Shown: piece after piece, positions 52,791-62,191 of the stretch
Position numbering within the stretch: position 1 is the first letter of the stretch
How the letters are laid out: every line of letters begins with the position of its first letter
Source of the DNA: Symbiodinium microadriaticum
Taxonomy: Eukaryota; Sar; Dinophyceae; Suessiales; Symbiodiniaceae
Direction: 5' to 3'
Assembly (NCBI GenBank): GCA_001939145.1
Contig: LSRX01000778.1
Span: 126,134 to 190,133 of the forward strand
DNA: 64,000 nt
Translations under genes and position numbers: made by a program
Notes under the pieces: model-generated
Seen by the model: only the letters and a program-made list of their open reading frames with translations
Databases searched by the model: none
What the model was told of the DNA's origin: nothing

Positions 52791-55030
52791 CCTGTGTGCG
52801 TGCATCCATGCATGCATGTGCGTAAGAACTTAAGGGCAGTGCGTGCATCTTCCTAGGGTGCGCACGGTAGATGTTCGATCTTGTGTATTTTTCCAAGTAG
52901 CTGAGACGGCGCAGGCCTCACTGGAGCTGGTGCTTGGAGACATTCTGCACGAGGAGCGCCGGTGGCGGTTGCACTTTGGGGCAGGTTTGTGAGCAATGCG
53001 ACGACGAACAGTGGCTAGTGCGGACATCACGGTAAGGCCTCGTCAGAGATGCGGCTGGCCCCTGCAGTCGAAGCTTCTTGAAATCTTTTGTTGACAAGTA
53101 ACTATTTTGTGTTCAGGGTCATCGAAATCATCGAACCACTCAGGGACCCACCCCACTGCTTTTCTCCTGCTCCCAAGCAGCCCAAGCAGCAGGTATTGGC
53201 ATTCTGGGTTTTCGATCGGATGTGGTTTATGCAGAGGGGGAGGCCCACATCAAGCTGTCTGATTCGTGTTCGCACGTAATGGGTCGGGACGAATCCTTGC
53301 AGAGGACTGGTCCGATGCCAGCATCGTTGTTGCCATGTCTCTCTGCTTCCCGGCAGAGATGATGAAGGCGCTGTGTTTCGCATGTTTCAGCCACGAGTAG
53401 GGGCTCTACATCGAACATTGGGACCCACATTTTCCCTGAGGCCCTCGAGGCCAAGTTCGCGTTGCTACGTCCTGGAAGCCGGGTTGTGCTGATGCGCCTT
53501 GGCACAAAGCGGCCGGCCGATCCGCTTCCTTTGCCATGTTTGCAACGAGGGATCGCCTTCCCTTCAAAACTTCAGGAACTGCTTTCTGGAGTCTGACCTC
53601 TCTGGTCTCGCACCGCTGTGTCTTGACAAAGCCCACGTGACTTGGACACGCTTCAAGTTTGGGGCTTTGTGACTCTCCCTCCTGTGTGGAAAAGATCTCC
53701 GAAACTAGATTCAGAACTCCGATGTCCGACATGATCCTATATACTTCCTTCGCCTTGAAGCCATAGGCCATAGGCCCTAATCCCTTAAGCCTTCAACAGA
53801 GCTCAGGAGCCTGCGCATGCTGTGCGCCTTGAGCGACCCAGCAAATAGTGGCTCGCGGTTCATCTTCGATATCTTGACATTCGGGCCATCAAGAGATCAC
53901 TGCCATGCCTCTAGGAGCACGGCAGCTGGGGCCAGATTCTGTAAGTTTGGTGCCGACAAGACTCATTGAAGTTTGAGACTTTCTGCGGGCATGGCTCAAC
54001 CCACCACGACTAGCGACCTCAGTGTCTTCTTGTAGGGCATGATTCTGACGAGCAAGCCAGCCACGCTTTTCGGCATGGTGCATCCGAGGATGTCCTTTGG
54101 CGAGACTCCGCTGTACGTTTTCGAGCGAGTTGGCCAAGACAGGCAGATGAACCGTGCGGCTAAGAGGTATTGCTGGAGTCGTCTTAAAACCTACAAGACC
54201 AGCCGGCAGACGGTACTCTCTCCACCTGGCCTCGATGAAACACTCCCGGTGGAATGCTGCTTGGTTCGGTCGCCATGTCCGTGTCAGGAATGTTAGAGTC
54301 CAGAACCTGGAAACCTGGAGAGGGGCTAGAAATCCTGCCTGTGGCACCCGACCGGCCAGGGTACTGGTGGACCTGGCGGCCCTGGATTGAGGCCCCCAAA
54401 GCACGAAGGTTTTCGAGTTTCTCACAGATGGCCCAAAGAAGGCCGCTGACTAGGCCTCCGCCAAGGAGCCGCAACACATGTCCTCTGTGGCAAAATGAAC
54501 GCAGCAGCGATTGAACTGCGTGAGGGGAGGGGGACCGAAGTTTCTTAACCCTACACTTCGTCAACTGCTGCTCCACAACGGCGGCACCTCGCCTTAGAAC
54601 GAATATCTGTGATCTCTGTGATCCAACTCCGGAATGCTGAAGTGCGATCTTCGTCACGGCAAGCAGACTTCGCCATCGGGCATTTTTTGATTGTGGTTTT
54701 TGGATTCATCTGTCTGCAAAGCTACGATTCTCGGCGCACTTCCGTCCAAGGTCTGACTCCTGCAGATGTCGCGGCAAGTTCCGGAGGCTCAAGCGCATGC
54801 GACAGACATTCGAAGTCAGGGTCCAGGGGCAATTCCTTCGGCTGCGGCTTCAGCCTCCCAACTTTTTTCGCGGTTGCACTTGGAAGTAGTGCGCGCTTGA
54901 GTATTATTTTGTGAGTTCTGCGGCCTACCGCTGACATGTGATCAGATTACGCATCAATCAGTGTATGATGTGCATGACATGCACAGTAAATATGCAATAT
55001 ACACATGAATGATTCAGTGATTTAACGAAT

Positions 55031-55140
55031 GTATGAATGAATGTATGCATCTATGTATCTATGTATGTATGTATGTATGTATGTATGTATGTATCTATCT
55101 ATCTATGTATCTATGTATCTATGTATCTATGTATTATGTA
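55031..55140. repeat. (TATG)n(TATC)n array
   Basis: Tetranucleotide units TATG, TATC and ATCTATGT, read directly. Lies about 180 bp upstream of the element 3 primer-binding site. Confidence 0.95.
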
Positions 55141-55318
55141 TGTGCGAAAGTCATGCCTATGTTTCGGAGTTGACAAGAGAAATCACATGCACATTGTGTG
55201 TCGAATGTGATGGCGGCCACTTACCTCAAAGGTCCCCTTTATCTTTCCGAGATCCTTAGAGTTCTGCGATGGAAAACCGGAGTTGATTGCAGCCACCTGG
55301 GAGTCTTGAGCTCACAGG

Positions 55319-55330
55319 TGGTAGCGGAGC
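55319..55330 (+). promoter_or_regulatory. element 3 primer-binding site
   Basis: TGGTAGCGGAGC is identical to the site of element 4 and close to plant copia sites (TGGTATCAGAGC). It is complementary to an initiator-Met-type tRNA ending in GCTCCGCTACCA. It lies two bases after the presumed LTR end CA and 71 bp before the Gag ATG. Confidence 0.75.
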
Positions 55331-55400
55331 TGCTTGGTTAGCCCCGGCTAGAGCTGGAGGCTAGAGAGCTGGTGACTTCAGAGGTTCCAGAAGTCAGAGC

Positions 55401-56324
55401 ATGAGTGGTCCAGGGAAGGAAGATGAGCGACCCAAGCTGGAAAGGTTTGACGGCAGCCAGCCGTCGTCTTATCGGCGATGGCGGCACAAAGCTGAGTTGA
55501 TGCTCCTGGCTTTGCCGAACACGTACACGAAGGACAGATGGGGTGCAAAGTTGTTGGAGTACATCTCGGGCGAAGCAGAGGAAGTGTGTGAACATGTGCC
55601 GCTGAGCGACCTCGTTAAGGAGAAGGGCCACGAGCTGATCTTCAAGGCGCTGGACGAGCGCTACAAGGAGTTAGACAAGGAGGCCCTCCACAACCGCCTT
55701 AACGCGTACTTCTATGGCACAAGCATCCGTTCCGGAGAGACATTTCGGAACATGACGGTGCGCCTGGACTCAGCGTATCGTCGTCTTCAGGAACACAGTG
55801 TTGAGCTGCCGAGTGAAGTTCGAGGATGGTTCTTGCTACGCAAACTACAGCTAGATCAATCTTCGGAAGCAATGGTGCTCACAAAGGGTTCCTTGAAGTA
55901 TGAGGATGTGAATAAGGCGATTCAGTCCATCTTTCCCCAAGGCAGTGCGAAGACTGGTGCGAAGATCAAGGAAGTCTATGAGGCTGATGTGGCGTCCACC
56001 GTCAACGAGAATGAGAATGAGGAGACCATCGACGAAGTGTTCCAGGCGGTGGCAGATCAAGTGCAGGCCGCGGAAGATTACGACGATGAAGATGCGCTTG
56101 AGGTGTTCGAGACGTACAAGGAGGTGAGAAAGCGCATGCAAGATAAAAAGATGGGGCGTGGATACCGCAGAGAGCCAAAGCAGTCATGGTCCTTGACAGG
56201 CACCGTGAAGGGGAAGATCGAAACACTGAAGAGTCGTACAAAGTGCCATCTGTGTCATGAGAAGGGGCATTGGAAGCGAGAGTGTCCGAAGAGGGCTTCG
56301 TCAAGTTCGTCCGGCCCAGAATGA
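55401..56324 (+). CDS. element 3 Gag
   Basis: 307 codons from ATG (MSGPGKEDERPKLERFDGS). The capsid-like part has SYRRWRHKAELMLLALP, LLEYISGEAEEVCEHVP, ALDERYKELDKEALHNRL and FYGTSIRSGETFRNMTVRL, the pattern of copia Gag (UBN2-like). The C-terminal acidic region is followed by a basic part and one zinc knuckle CHLCHEKGHWKREC. It packages the element RNA. The frame is intact and ends in a Ser run; the protease continues in the next frame, so a -1/+1 shift lies near 56290-56324, as often at Gag-Pol junctions. Confidence 0.8.
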   Translation: MSGPGKEDERPKLERFDGSQPSSYRRWRHKAELMLLALPNTYTKDRWGAKLLEYISGEAEEVCEHVPLSDLVKEKGHELIFKALDERYKELDKEALHNRLNAYFYGTSIRSGETFRNMTVRLDSAYRRLQEHSVELPSEVRGWFLLRKLQLDQSSEAMVLTKGSLKYEDVNKAIQSIFPQGSAKTGAKIKEVYEADVASTVNENENEETIDEVFQAVADQVQAAEDYDDEDALEVFETYKEVRKRMQDKKMGRGYRREPKQSWSLTGTVKGKIETLKSRTKCHLCHEKGHWKRECPKRASSSSSGPE

Positions 56325-57080
56325 TGCTATGGTGGCAGAGGGTTCCAGCAGTGGTCCAGATCACCTTGGTGGTGAGTACTTCATCGACCCGGATGAGATC
56401 GAGGGCTTGGAGATCTTCCTGGCCGAACGCGACGGTGAGGTCGATGTGGTGGTTGCAAGCAAAGAAGAATCTCTCGGTGAGCAGGGAGAAGTGAAGGGGG
56501 ACTTTGAGCAAGATTTGATGAAGTTTTTCAAGCTTTCCGGACAGAGCAATGACCTTAGCGACAGCGAGGCATATATTGCTGCGTGTGCCGGGTTAGCTGA
56601 TCATGGGGTTCCGGACACCGCTTGTCGAAGGACTTTAGTTGGGAAGTCAGTTCTTAGGCGAATGTCCGATGTGCTCAGAGAGTCAGGGCTGCAGGTTAGA
56701 TTGGTTAGGGAGAGTCACGAGTTTAGGTTTGGCAATGCGGGGTTGCTGAGGTCGACTCATTCAGCCTTGATTCCTGTGTGCGTGGGAGGCAAGCAGTTGG
56801 CGATAAGGGCTGCTGTTTTGCCGGGTACAGGCTCTGAGACTCCACTGCTTCTGTCCAAGGAGTTACTTAGGGGTTTGCAGGTCAAATGAGATATGGGGAA
56901 TGATACCTTGGAGATAGGTAAGTATGGTGTCAAGGTTAAGCTCAGGGAAACGGAGCGAGGACACTATGCTCTTCCACTCTTTGAAGGATTCAAGTCCAGC
57001 AGGTGCAAGGAGAGTGTGATTTCGTCGAACAAGAACCAGACGCAGGATGTGAATGCCGTAGAGTTTTCTGGATTCAAGGT
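56325..57080 (+). pseudogene. element 3 protease, interrupted by TGA
   Basis: Reads EYFIDPDEIEGLEIFLAE, then HGVPDTACRRTLVGKSVL, a retropepsin-like DTA active site with the downstream RTLVG typical of this dinoflagellate group. RFGNAGLLRSTHSALIPV and LLLSKELLRGLQ complete the fold. A TGA at 56887-56889 stops the frame after LQVK; the same frame resumes as MGNDTLEIGKYGVKVKL. A frameshift near 57080-57130 then leads to the integrase ORF. Confidence 0.65.
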
Positions 57081-57082
57081 TA

Positions 57083-59890
57083 GTGCTGAGTGCCCAGATC
57101 GTCCCGACGCATCGGAGCAGGATGAGCTACACCGGTGCGATGCAATTGGATGCTCCGATGGAAGAGTTCATTCGAACTCCTCTGATCAACGAGCTCCTGG
57201 AGGAGGTCGCGGGGAGCAGTGTGGAGGACCAGATGAGCGAGATCCACTGCAAGATCCTCGACGAAGCACCCGATCACAACGAAGACGAGCCCGAAGGAAT
57301 CGTGCCAGGTGTCGAGGGGCAGCTGGGAAGGTTCATCTTCAATGTGGGCAAGTACCAGAAGGCCGGGGCACTGGTCAACTTTCGTTCGACGTACGAGACG
57401 GACAAGAAGTACGTGGCGTGGATTCGCAAGTTCATCAAGCGCAAGGCGGACACTGTGTCGGGCAAGGGCAGTCAGCCGACTATGGTGTTGTTTCGTCTGT
57501 ATGTGGCGTTGAGAGACCAGAAGAATTCAGGCAACACATGGGGTGCAGACTCCGGTGGAAGGGTTGCCAGCGGCATCGTCAGCGACACCGGCGGCCTTGG
57601 TGGATCGTCCTGTGGCTCCCAAGATCCGTGCGAAGCCAAAAAGGCAAAGCCACAAACAGCGCGCAGGCAGGGGTATCAAGGGCATCCCGCGGCGCGGCAA
57701 GTACAGGCTGCACCTCGCCAGCCGGCGCGTGTGGCTCAGCAGCAGATGGTGCCAGCAGAGGAGGGGAGCCTATGGGAGAACGAGTGGACCGTGACCCAGG
57801 AGGAGGCAACTCCCGTGACGATGAGCCAGGAGATGCGTCGAATCCAGACGCCAGATCGAAGCAATCACACACCAGCTCGAGGAGCTGGAGGAGGATCCCG
57901 AGATCTAGATGATGCCACGGCGACCACAGCTGTGATGACTAAGGCTGAGAAGAAACTGTGCAGGCGTGGGATTGCGGCTGTTCGTCAGGAGAGGGATGTG
58001 TGTGATAGTGGCGGCTACGGTGTGGATGTGTTGATGTTGCAACATGATCCTGACGAGCACATTCTCACGGCAGTTGGACTCAGCAGTTCTTCGGTTTTTG
58101 ATGATGTTCAGCCGTGTGACCTGCGGCGAACGACCACTGTCAACGAGGTGCTGACTAAAGTGCGGAAGCTGAGACCTCGCATGCTCATGATTAGGACGCC
58201 TGATCATATGACTCGAACTAAGGGTGGTCCTCATATTGTGCGCACGTATACGGCGAGACATAGGGTGTCATTCACGAAGCTGGCTGTTGCGTGTTGTGCT
58301 GAGCAGTTGTGCGAGGGTCGGCTGTTTTGCATCGAGGAAGTCAACGACAGCACAATGAGTGAAAGAGTGCGAGAGTGGAAGAGAATGATGGGTGATGATC
58401 GTGTGATGTGTGTGCAGCGACATGATGATGACAGCTCATGGAGGATGTACACCAATAGCAGACATGTGCGTGATGAGTCCAAGAAGTGCTGGCTGAACCA
58501 GAGAGAGTGGAGAGATCCCCGAGGGTTCATTAAGGACATGGCTGCTGGAGTGTTGCGTGATAGGCAAGGTGTTCATGAGGTCCATGTGGCACATTGTGTG
58601 TATGCTGTTGAAGAGCTGAGAAGAGAGACTGGAGTGGACGAGAGAAAGGTCATGACGATCCTCCGTAGGTGTCACGAGAACCTTGGGCACCCGTCACCAG
58701 CACGCATGAACATGCTTCTCAAGGCGGCTCATGCGAGCGAGAGGGTTCTGCAGTTAGCTCGGAGCCTGGAGTGCGAGACTTGTGCTGCGTTAAGCAAGCC
58801 CAAATCCCATAACGTCACGAAAATGAGGAGAGCTACCGAGTTTAATCAGCAGGTCTGTGTCGACACTTTCGAGCTGGATGTCAGGAATGATAAGATGCAT
58901 TTTCTGAACATCGTTGATGAGGCTACTGGCTACCAGATGTGTGTTCCCCTTTGGAAAGGAATGCAGGCGAAGGTGGTTAGAAATGCGTACCGAAAAGGGT
59001 GGAAACGTTGGGCTGGAGCGCCAGTTCGGTTGTTCAGTGACGGGGGAAAAGAGCTTGAGGGCGAGTTCGAACACGGTTTGTCACTTGATGGCACATACGG
59101 TGACACGTCGGCTGCATATGCTCCTTGGCAGAATGGCACTGCAGAGCGCAAGGATGATGTGTGGAAAACCGCATTTGCCAAGGCGCAACTGGAGGTGAGG
59201 CCACGAAGCAAACAAGAGGTTCAGGAATTAATCGATCAAATCAACACGGCTGTGAATAGCGTGTCTAGGAAGGATGGCTACTCACCACATCAGCATGTTT
59301 TCGGGAAAGATGTGCGCATTCCTGGCATGATTACATCGGATGCTGATCCTGTGATAAGCTCTTCGTTAGCGCAGGGTGAGTCTGTGTTCGAGAGACGCAT
59401 GAACATGAGAACGGCAGCTAGGAAGGCATTCTTGGATGCAGATGGCGACGCTCGCATCAGGAAGGCAATGGAACATCGAAGTCGTCCTGAGAGAGGCCCG
59501 TTCGAAGAAGGTCAGCTTGTGTACTTTTGGCGTCGAAATCGGTTTGAGAATCGTCACCATTGGCATGGTCCTGCAGTTGTGATTGGAAAGAATGGAAGGT
59601 CGAAGGTCTGGGTTGCGAAGGGCACGAAGGTGTATAGGTGTTGTCCGGAGCAGTTAAGAAGGCTTTCACCCGACCAAGAGGCTATGGTGAAACTACTGCC
59701 TGAGGACATGGTTCATGTGCATGACAATGTCAGTGCAAGAGGTGCCGGGAACTATCATGACATCAGTGGACTCGAAGTACCACCAGACGTAACTTCAACA
59801 GATGGTGGGGATGAGCGTCAAGGTGGTGAAGCAGAGGTTCCATGGGCAGTGGTGCAGTCATGGAGTTGGAAGCGGAACCAGAAGCTGTGA
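57083..59890 (+). CDS. element 3 integrase polyprotein with extra N-terminal domains
   Basis: 935 codons, the longest intact frame in the window. Residues about 80-145 (FIFNVGKYQKAGALVNF, KKYVAWIRKFI) resemble the small exonuclease-X C-terminal-like GKY...YvxWv module. Residues about 285-465 contain LCRRGIAAVRQERD, GYGVDVLML, LRPRMLMIRTPDH and LCEGRLFCIEEVND. In related elements I know a similar segment that has an SPPC motif and looks like a cytosine methyltransferase; PPC is absent here. Integrase: HENLGHPSPARMN with CETC (zinc), VCVDTFELDV (Asp about 593), VRLFSDGGKELEG (Asp about 652) and NGTAERKDDVWK (Glu about 688). C-terminal barrel: EEGQLVYFWRRNRF, WHGPAVVIGKNG. The first Met may not be the true start. 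Confidence 0.75.
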   Translation: MLSAQIVPTHRSRMSYTGAMQLDAPMEEFIRTPLINELLEEVAGSSVEDQMSEIHCKILDEAPDHNEDEPEGIVPGVEGQLGRFIFNVGKYQKAGALVNFRSTYETDKKYVAWIRKFIKRKADTVSGKGSQPTMVLFRLYVALRDQKNSGNTWGADSGGRVASGIVSDTGGLGGSSCGSQDPCEAKKAKPQTARRQGYQGHPAARQVQAAPRQPARVAQQQMVPAEEGSLWENEWTVTQEEATPVTMSQEMRRIQTPDRSNHTPARGAGGGSRDLDDATATTAVMTKAEKKLCRRGIAAVRQERDVCDSGGYGVDVLMLQHDPDEHILTAVGLSSSSVFDDVQPCDLRRTTTVNEVLTKVRKLRPRMLMIRTPDHMTRTKGGPHIVRTYTARHRVSFTKLAVACCAEQLCEGRLFCIEEVNDSTMSERVREWKRMMGDDRVMCVQRHDDDSSWRMYTNSRHVRDESKKCWLNQREWRDPRGFIKDMAAGVLRDRQGVHEVHVAHCVYAVEELRRETGVDERKVMTILRRCHENLGHPSPARMNMLLKAAHASERVLQLARSLECETCAALSKPKSHNVTKMRRATEFNQQVCVDTFELDVRNDKMHFLNIVDEATGYQMCVPLWKGMQAKVVRNAYRKGWKRWAGAPVRLFSDGGKELEGEFEHGLSLDGTYGDTSAAYAPWQNGTAERKDDVWKTAFAKAQLEVRPRSKQEVQELIDQINTAVNSVSRKDGYSPHQHVFGKDVRIPGMITSDADPVISSSLAQGESVFERRMNMRTAARKAFLDADGDARIRKAMEHRSRPERGPFEEGQLVYFWRRNRFENRHHWHGPAVVIGKNGRSKVWVAKGTKVYRCCPEQLRRLSPDQEAMVKLLPEDMVHVHDNVSARGAGNYHDISGLEVPPDVTSTDGGDERQGGEAEVPWAVVQSWSWKRNQKL

Positions 59891-60114
59891 CATCGTCAAA
59901 TCAGAGTGTTGCTGTAGGTTCTGTGCTCCCTGTGCCTCAGGTTGTCCCAGCTGAGCGTGAGGTGGAACCAGGAATGGAATCACCTAGTAAGAGGGCAAGG
60001 ACCGTCACCCCGTTGACGGAGGCATTGCGACGTGACTTGAACATGCTTGATAGAGGTCAATCAAGTGCTGCATCAGCTGCTTCCGTGGGTCCAACTGGAG
60101 TTGAGCAGCTATAA
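59842..60114 (+). pseudogene. element 3 linker after integrase, cut by element 4
   Basis: Continues the integrase ORF in another frame: MELEAEPEAVTSSNQSVAV, VEPGMESPSKRARTVTPL and TEALRRDLNMLDRGQS. In copia elements such a disordered linker leads into RT. Here it stops at VEQL, at or just before the 5' LTR of element 4. The KRAR stretch could be a nuclear signal, by inference only. Confidence 0.45.
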
Positions 60115-60292
60115 CAAACAGTTCAATTTTATGCCCTACCCCTTTGGGAGCCTAATCTGGAATGTTTCACTCCGTTGTGTCAAGGCTCAAGGTAGGCTTG
60201 AACAGACCGTAGTCGAGCCACCGCTGTGAAAGGAAAAGTGACCGAGTTATCCGGTGATCCAAGGAACCCTAAAGTTTGGTGTAAAACTTTCA
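60115..60292 (+). repeat. element 4 5' LTR (left edge uncertain)
   Basis: The right edge is placed at ...AAAACTTTCA, followed immediately by the primer-binding site. The left edge is set where the element 3 reading frame ends and composition changes; the true start may be up to some tens of bases away. Length near 180 bp would match element 2. No second LTR is in the window to confirm it. Confidence 0.5.
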
Positions 60293-60304
60293 TGGTAGCG
60301 GAGC
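60293..60304 (+). promoter_or_regulatory. element 4 primer-binding site
   Basis: TGGTAGCGGAGC, directly after the LTR terminal CA and identical to that of element 3. Confidence 0.8.
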
Positions 60305-60510
60305 TGCTGGCCTGAGGAGTCAGTAGCTGAAAGAGCTGATCCAGGGAAGGCCTGAAGAGGCTGGAAAGATTAGCTGGAGAAGGAAGCTATACACTACAGC
60401 GAGAAGTTAAGATTCGTCGAGAGCATCTTGCTGACAAAGGAAAGAGCGAAAGTATCCAAAGCTGGAAGGAGCCTTGAGCCGGAAAGGAAACTTGCCTAGA
60501 GAAAGTAAAG

Positions 60511-61617
60511 ATGGCACAGAATGCGCAGCAACGTCAGTTCCAGGAGTTGATGACGAACCTTGGCCAGGCGACAGAAGCCCTAGCGAGAGTAGCAGCTCAG
60601 ACAGCTCAGCAGCAAGAGCAGTTGACGCAAGCTATGAATAGGGTGAATGAAGGCCAAGCACAAGGAGCTGAGGGACCAGCTCAGCCACCGCCGCAGGGCA
60701 CTGCTGTACCGTTCGACGCGGGCGGTAAAGTACTCAAAGCGCCAGATACGTTCTCGCCAAATACGACAGAGGAGGAGGTAAGCCAATGGGGAGATTGGAG
60801 CTTTGGCTTTAGAAACTTCCTGTCCTTTATGGACTGGGGCTACCTCACAGACCTGAAGATGGCCGAGCAACGAACAGCACCAATCGATAGCAGCGATATA
60901 AATGGAGACTTCTTTGAAGGAAGAGAAGATAGAAAGGTGCGAGGAATGAAGTTGTATTCCGTGCTCAGCAGTTACTTGCGAAATAGACCACTGAAAGTGC
61001 TGAGAGCAGTTGATGATATGAATGGCTTCGAAGTATGGAGGCGACTGACCGCTGAACTCGAGCCATCATCGCGATCACGAAGCTTAGCGATGGCGCAAGC
61101 ACTAGTTGGCTTTCCAAGTATGAGCAAAGGTGCAAGCCTGATGGATTACATCTTGACATATGAAAAATTAGTGAATGAATATGAGCGGCTAAGCGGTGTG
61201 TCATATGATTCCAATTTAAAGTTGGGAACCCTTTTAAAGGGAATCCCATTACAGCTTCGACAGCACGTTATGGTTGACATCAATGACCGCACTACGTACC
61301 AGGAACTGAGATCAAAGCTGTTGCAATATGAAAGGAGCAATCAGACATGGTCAGCTGAAAACATCTTAGGATCCCTGAGTGTGCAGTCGCACCACTCAAG
61401 CAGCTCAAGCAAAGAGTATCAAGGACCGATTCCAATGGAAGTATGGAAGTCGATAGGTTGCACGGCGATAGAAGAAGAGATCCGAAAGGCAAAGGAGATC
61501 CGAAAGGAAAAGGAACAGGAAAAGGTGACTACAAAGGAAAAGGAAAAGGATATGGTGGATATGGCAGAGGACGTGGCGGAAAAGGAAAGGAAAGAAAGGC
61601 AGAGGCCGAGGTGGTAA
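60511..61617 (+). CDS. element 4 Gag
   Basis: Starts at ATG (MAQNAQQRQFQELMTNLG). A helical N-terminus is followed by a capsid-like part: VSQWGDWSFGFRNFLSFMDW, LYSVLSSYLRNRPLKVLR, GFEVWRRLTAELEPSSRSR, LMDYILTYEKLVNEYERLSG and LLKGIPLQLRQHVMVDI. This is the Gag pattern of this dinoflagellate copia group. From about 61440 the coding frame shifts to a Gly/Lys-rich basic stretch (KGKGDPKGKGTGKGDYKG), while the original frame runs out in Lys/Glu. An indel is therefore likely near 61440-61470, and a second near 61610-61640 before the knuckle. Confidence 0.8.
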   Translation: MAQNAQQRQFQELMTNLGQATEALARVAAQTAQQQEQLTQAMNRVNEGQAQGAEGPAQPPPQGTAVPFDAGGKVLKAPDTFSPNTTEEEVSQWGDWSFGFRNFLSFMDWGYLTDLKMAEQRTAPIDSSDINGDFFEGREDRKVRGMKLYSVLSSYLRNRPLKVLRAVDDMNGFEVWRRLTAELEPSSRSRSLAMAQALVGFPSMSKGASLMDYILTYEKLVNEYERLSGVSYDSNLKLGTLLKGIPLQLRQHVMVDINDRTTYQELRSKLLQYERSNQTWSAENILGSLSVQSHHSSSSSKEYQGPIPMEVWKSIGCTAIEEEIRKAKEIRKEKEQEKVTTKEKEKDMVDMAEDVAEKERKERQRPRW

Positions 61618-61705
61618 AGGAAAGAAAGGATATGGAAAGAATGCAAGGCAGGTTGAGAACAAAGGCTACGGTGGAAAAGGTAAAAGTGATGGAAAAGGTA
61701 AAGGA

Positions 61706-62191
61706 GTGACTTGCTACAACTGTGGAAAGACAGGCCACATTGCTTCGGAGTGTTGGTCGAAACCGAATGATGGTAAAGGAAAAGGTAAGAAAGGAAAGAT
61801 TCGCAATGTGAGAGAAGATGAAGAGAGTGATAGCTGGAATGAGAGCAACCAGCACGATCATCTGCAAGGACAGCAGAGAGGAAGTCATGATGCTGGAAAT
61901 GTCCGAAGAGCTGGAGATGTAAGAGGAAATGAGAGAGCGAGAAGAATCGAGACTGGAAGTATGCCGACAATTGAAGAAGTCGAAGATGATGAAGACTTTA
62001 TCGACTTAGGAGCTTTGTTTGCAGGGTTCAGTGAAGGTGATGCAGTGAGAATGGTGAAGATGATCCCTGTATGTGATATGAGCATGGGTGACGAAGAAGA
62101 ATATGAGAAGGGTGAACTACACTGGTGGTACGAGTCCGCCAGCAAGAATGGATGGAGAGACGAACTGAAGCATTGCTCGAAAGTCCAGTAG
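61706..62191 (+). CDS. element 4 zinc knuckle and acidic linker
   Basis: Knuckle CYNCGKTGHIASECWSK (C-x2-C-x4-H-x4-C) for RNA binding, preceded in the same frame by NKGYGGKGKSDGKGKG, then a basic and an acidic linker (VEDDEDFIDLGALFAGFSE). The ORF runs out at KHCSKVQ; the protease continues in another frame from about 62130. The ATG at 61706 is probably not a real start. Confidence 0.7.
   Translation: MTCYNCGKTGHIASECWSKPNDGKGKGKKGKIRNVREDEESDSWNESNQHDHLQGQQRGSHDAGNVRRAGDVRGNERARRIETGSMPTIEEVEDDEDFIDLGALFAGFSEGDAVRMVKMIPVCDMSMGDEEEYEKGELHWWYESASKNGWRDELKHCSKVQ

Larger units (their letters stand above)
43666..55030. other. 11.4 kb with no recognisable gene
   Basis: The longest ORFs (for example 49158-49826, 49823-50560 and 51815-52339 on plus; 50521-51123 on minus) overlap others in unrelated frames and show no family motif. 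Cys or Trp content is high in several, as in random translation. Simple repeats at 44655-44712, 50983-51003, 52262-52320 and 52691-52790 are the only structure I can defend. A Lys-rich piece near 43745-43810 (IIFKGKKKAAKHKAAAQ) might be an exon, without further support. Confidence 0.45.
55319..60114 (+). mobile_element. copia element 3: Gag, protease, integrase part, interrupted by element 4
   Basis: It starts at a clear primer-binding site and runs through Gag, a DTA-type protease, a long ORF with a possible methyltransferase-like domain and integrase, and an acidic linker. RT and RNase H, which should follow, are absent before element 4 begins. They may lie beyond the window on the far side of element 4 or may be lost. 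The 5' LTR must end near 55316 (...GAGCTCACA), but its start cannot be fixed without a second copy. It probably lies between 55141 and 55200. Confidence 0.8.
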
